Translations under genes and position numbers: made by a program | Assembly (NCBI GenBank): GCA_002746305.1 | Contig: NVWV01000006.1 | Coordinates: 124,001 to 188,000, forward strand | Direction: 5' to 3' | Origin: Bacteroidota bacterium | Lineage (GTDB): Bacteria > Bacteroidota > Bacteroidia > NS11-12g > UBA9320 | DNA: 64,000 nt | The notes under the pieces: generated by a model | Told to the model about the DNA's origin: nothing | The model's input: only the letters and a program-made list of their open reading frames with translations | Databases searched by the model: none | Shown here: positions 61,401-64,000 of the stretch, one piece after another | Numbering within the stretch: position 1 is the stretch's first letter | Layout of the letters: the number at the start of each line of letters is the position of its first letter

Positions 61401-64000
61401 CTGGATTAGATCCACTTCTTGCATCACCATCTATATCATTTGTAACAAATGCAAGAGGTGCTCCTAAATTGTTAATACCAGTTCCTTTTGCATGTAAATC
61501 AAACACTGATATAAATACAGGATTTGCTTCTACAGTAGATGCTTCGAAACCTGAAGCTGTTCTTAAATCTGCTAGAGTAGCTTGAGCCGTAAATGACCAA
61601 GTTGCAATATTGCTCCCAGTCGTATACAAACTATTGTAGTCTGAGCTATCTATAGATGACACATTACCTCCACTTAGAGCATAACCTCCTCCGTAGTTTG
61701 CAGCAACATTATTAAATGCACTTAAGTTATCCGAAGATCCAGATGCGTATAAGTACAATGCACGTCCTGTGGAACTACCTCCATATACCGCAATTGAGTT
61801 ATTGGCAACTATATTATTCTCAGCATTATATACTTCAATACCTGTTACAGTTCCAGTAGCATTCTCATTGTACATAGAAACCATATTGTTTACAATGTAA
61901 ACAGGGTTGGAAACACTACCATCATTGTAATCTAAGTACATTCCAAAAGGAGCAGAAGAACCACCTACATAAACCTCATTATCGGCAATATAAGTTGGAC
62001 TATTATAAACAATATAAAGCCCTGAAGGTGATGTATAGTTATTATTATCTCTCACAAAATTTCCAGTAATCACTGAAGAATCCTGATAGTATGAGTATAA
62101 ACCTCTGTAGTAGAAACTGTCAATTGTATTGTTTGTAAATTCATTCAAAAGACCTCTATTTGAACTGTTGGCATTTCCGTAAATACCATAAGAACCATTA
62201 AATATTTCATTGTTGTCAAATATCAAGTGATCATTTACGCCTCCTGTATTAAAGTAAACAGTTGCGATATTCGTTGAAGTCGTAGACGGACTAGCCTTGC
62301 CTATTATTCTATTATTAGTCAACGAAACATGAGAATTATCTTGACTAAACTCAACAGCAGTTGCATAGTTAGATCCTGTAGCTCTTATTTCAATACCATC
62401 AATAGAAACATATGAAGCATTTTCGAAGGCCAATACATAATTATCTAAAGAACCACTAGCTGCATAGGTAAGGACTGGCATTGACGTATTTCCTGGAGCA
62501 CTTACTACAGAAAGCGTATTCGAAGATGACAGACCTTTTATAGCAGATACAAAAACCTGCTCATTATAAATACCTTGTCTTACCTCCAGAGTAACAGAAG
62601 AACACATTCCTTTGATAATCAAATCAGCTCCCACATCTGCAAAAGTTGCATAATCAGGAGTCGTTCCTCCTACAGTATACGTACCAGACAATGCGGCACG
62701 AATAGTATCTGTAATCAAAGTATCATTTGACGTATTAGGATCTACAAAACCATTTGGGTTAGATGTATAGAATCTGAAATTATATTTATCTATAGCTATA
62801 GTGAAGTTACCTGTGTTTACAGCAATTCCTTGACCAGAAAGTAAAGCACCTGTCCAGTTTGTTGTATCCAATACTACATAAGCACCTGCATTTACAGCTA
62901 CCTCTCTAATAATCATAACTGATTTTAACGTATCTGTAGCAAAGTTGAATAACTCTACTTCAAGAGAATTTACACCTGCACAATATGTTCCTCCTTCTAA
63001 AGAAACAATTCCTGCATCCACTGGAGGAGGAGTAAATTCATCAGCACCTATATCCGGATTAGTTACACTCCTAGCATCACCATCGATATCCTCTGTGACG
63101 TAAGCCAATACTTTACCTGAATTATTGATAGCAGCCGAAGTACTATGCAAATCATCAATATCTGCAAATAATGGGTTGGCAACTATAGAATTTGCATCGA
63201 AACCACTTGCAGCTTGTAAGTCCGCTAAAGTAGCTTGAGCAGAACCCCAATACGCAATATTTGTTCCTTCTGCATAAAGACTGTTATAATCACAATCTAC
63301 AATTCCAGAAGTGGCAGTAGTTGCGTAAAGTGCATACCCAACTCCATAATGTGCTAAAGCATTGTTGTAAGCACGAATTGAGTCTCCTGCCAAAGAAGCA
63401 TATAAATATAGTGCTCTAGAAGAAGTACTACCTCCATATAGTGAAATACTATTGTTCGCTACATGGTTATTTTCGGCAGCATATATCTCAATACCATATA
63501 CTGTACCTGAGGCACTCGCACTATACATCGAAACCATATTATTTTTAATAACAGTAGGCTTAGATGCTGTACCATCATTATAATCTAAGTACATACCAAA
63601 TGGAGAAGAAGAGCCTCCTATTAATACCGTATTTGCATCTACAAGTAAGGAGTTATTATTGTTTGCAAAAATTCCTCGAGGAGAAGTATATTCATCGTTG
63701 TCTTTAATAAAGTTACCCGTAATTTCTATTTCTTGTTGATAGTACGATTGAATACCATAGTTGTAAAAACTGTCAATAGTATTATTTGTTATACTGTTCC
63801 CACCTTCAAGAGCACTAGAACCTCCATAAATGTAAATACCTATTGACCCATTCAAGATTGTATTGTTTTCTATAGTAATATTTTCATCTAAACTAGATGT
63901 CGTGTTACAGAACAAAACAGCATAGTTTGTAGATGTAGAATTGTCTACATACTTACCTCTAAGAACCGAGTTTGAAATTGTGATATCATTATTGTCATTT
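58474..64000 (-). CDS. Giant T9SS-secreted protein with beta-helices and Ig-like repeats (partial, 5' end outside window)
   Basis: The frame is open to the right edge, so at least 1841 residues are seen and the start is missing. From the N-terminal side, two NosD-type parallel beta-helix domains appear (ENNTILNGSIGIYIYGG, IGGSSSPFGMYLDYN, and similar rungs again), each capped by DIDGDAR and NPDIGADEFTPP. About seven Ig-like domains of the CHU_C-associated type follow (ICEGETATVSA, WYTSATSSTPVATG and so on), the first interrupted by a beta-sandwich insert. A final PKD-like domain and a T9SS type A tail with LYPNPNSGQFTI and VPVGMYFVKI close the protein. It is probably a surface adhesin or mobility-linked filament; ligand unknown. 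Confidence 0.88.
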   Translation of the reverse strand, partial: NDNNDITISNSVLRGKYVDNSTSTNYAVLFCNTTSSLDENITIENNTILNGSIGIYIYGGSSALEGGNSITNNTIDSFYNYGIQSYYQQEIEITGNFIKDNDEYTSPRGIFANNNNSLLVDANTVLIGGSSSPFGMYLDYNDGTASKPTVIKNNMVSMYSASASGTVYGIEIYAAENNHVANNSISLYGGSTSSRALYLYASLAGDSIRAYNNALAHYGVGYALYATTATSGIVDCDYNSLYAEGTNIAYWGSAQATLADLQAASGFDANSIVANPLFADIDDLHSTSAAINNSGKVLAYVTEDIDGDARSVTNPDIGADEFTPPPVDAGIVSLEGGTYCAGVNSLEVELFNFATDTLKSVMIIREVAVNAGAYVVLDTTNWTGALLSGQGIAVNTGNFTIAIDKYNFRFYTSNPNGFVDPNTSNDTLITDTIRAALSGTYTVGGTTPDYATFADVGADLIIKGMCSSVTLEVRQGIYNEQVFVSAIKGLSSSNTLSVVSAPGNTSMPVLTYAASGSLDNYVLAFENASYVSIDGIEIRATGSNYATAVEFSQDNSHVSLTNNRIIGKASPSTTSTNIATVYFNTGGVNDHLIFDNNEIFNGSYGIYGNANSSNRGLLNEFTNNTIDSFYYRGLYSYYQDSSVITGNFVRDNNNYTSPSGLYIVYNSPTYIADNEVYVGGSSAPFGMYLDYNDGSVSNPVYIVNNMVSMYNENATGTVTGIEVYNAENNIVANNSIAVYGGSSTGRALYLYASGSSDNLSAFNNVAANYGGGYALSGGNVSSIDSSDYNSLYTTGSNIATWSFTAQATLADLRTASGFEASTVEANPVFISVFDLHAKGTGINNLGAPLAFVTNDIDGDARSGSNPDIGADEFTPPVNDLAIVEILNDVEKCAVSDQEMKVVVTNFGTASQSGYTVSLEISGAVTQTLSASSSSSLATSDLDTISLGTFNSLVGGTFNFKAYTSLIGDEDLLNDTVTLNGIEVNALPSAPTVADQTVCIADASAVSLSASGGATSYTWYDSDMSTTIGTGSSYVVSVSETDTFFVQGNYSAAFGVGALNNSIGAGGNYATVSEGLVFDVNNDITLDSVTVYPNGAGDVVVVIKDASGTTVSTTTVAVTGSGAQRLFVGASLSAGAGYKISAVGTTTGGLYRNSAGASMPYTDADNNVSIINTINNLSGFYYFFYDWAITAGGCSSPLAQVIVNVIETASPIVTNDTICEGEDAQFYITSFGNDITWYASATSTTPIARGYSYIANSLDTTTSFFVKDLGANGCESELFEVKAVVNQLPEAPVVSDTTICANEMVMLISNASSGTTNWFNTTTGGTPIHTGDTLMTGALTSTSIFYVSEEVKGCEGDRADVIVTVNAKPNDPIVNGVSALCQGESATLAATIGTNVMWYNANQSILLGTGSTFETGALSATGTFFAVSSLNGCTSDAVQVVVIVNDKPAAPIVAAATICEANTATLNAGFGATKKWYNTSDVEVFTGDVFTTPVLSETTSYYVIASSSTCVSDRTNVTVTVTPNVDADVAIEVCEGTDVELVLANESYNWYANAEDVTPLATSSSYELGAVVKTDTFYAQAVGGNCTDAKTQIIVTVKEQVTLTDIAGATICEGETATVSATSNGTVNWYTSATSSTPVATGASYITPVLVSTEGYFVQADNGTCMSDRAIVIVNVNAAPSADFIAEDHGSRIVANATETNAGYIHNWTIGSKNISNGGSSILEDSVAQGTVTITHTIVNSITGCTSSATQDVTIGTASVNEFDLGSISLYPNPNSGQFTIDLPKQDSKYSVVITNVTGQVVYTNNTFTSRNNTVQLDVPVGMYFVKITDANNAGVIKVLVK

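Overview
The window is a chromosomal stretch of an AT-rich Bacteroidota bacterium, most likely of the order Flavobacteriales. Three things point there. The promoters carry the Bacteroidota -7 box TAnnTTTG, sometimes with a -33 TTTG or TTG 19-21 bp upstream. Several very large secreted proteins end in type IX secretion (T9SS) type A sorting domains. Lineage-typical genes are present: DUF4175, DUF4199, a BatA-type protein, TRL-like lipoproteins and a 630-residue PurF-like amidotransferase. The lower rank is not determinable by reading. No phage, IS, integrase, CRISPR array or rRNA was seen; there is one tRNA (Asn, GTT).

Layout. 1-8.6 kb: partial membrane protein, ferredoxin-NADP reductase, ArsC-like protein, thioredoxin-like lipoprotein, MscS channel, then the pheT / small coiled-coil / zapA / rny operon closed by a hairpin terminator. 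8.6-16.1 kb: hutI facing a 2080-residue T9SS adhesin built from two large related halves. 16.2-24.4 kb: PurF-like enzyme divergent from aroQ, a glycosyltransferase, a three-gene overlapping cassette (beta-barrel, GNAT, small membrane protein), rlmD with a thioredoxin-like protein, and a SPOR-like protein. 24.4-32.8 kb: DUF4175 giant membrane protein, lptB, an outer-membrane barrel protein, recJ with a PfkB kinase, and a hydratase-family enzyme. 32.9 kb: tRNA-Asn. 33.3-38.8 kb: an accessory-looking cassette of secreted proteins (T9SS-like protein, alpha/beta hydrolase, two nearly identical beta-propeller lipoproteins, and a 23-codon signal-peptide stub). 39-45 kb: beta-helix lipoprotein and a 1500-residue PKD/T9SS protein. 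45-51 kb: a leftward envelope operon (BatA-type protein, dihydroorotase-like protein lacking key metal/catalytic residues, DUF4199, GT2, GT4). 51-57 kb: a GT2 fused to a degenerate sugar-transferase module, YqeY, two unknown envelope proteins, gcvT. 57-64 kb: three tandem TRL-like lipoproteins and the 3' part of a beta-helix/Ig-like T9SS giant that runs off the window.

How the genes work together. Most of the window is envelope and surface biology (secreted adhesins, lipoproteins, glycosyltransferases, LptB) interleaved with housekeeping genes (pheT, rny, zapA, recJ, rlmD, gcvT, aroQ, purF-like). Gene packing is tight: many 1-4 base overlaps within operons and several tail-to-tail overlaps. 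Several start codons were reassigned because the first in-frame start falls on or upstream of a -7 box. The most interesting unexplained pieces are the 33.3-38.8 kb secreted cassette with its mosaic duplication, the dihydroorotase-like pseudoenzyme in the envelope operon, the GT2/degenerate-transferase fusion, the TRL lipoprotein triplet followed by a hairpin that is both terminator and carrier of a -7 box, and two symmetric regulatory arrangements (a stop-codon palindrome at 2.5 kb and abutting divergent -7 boxes at 18.15 kb).
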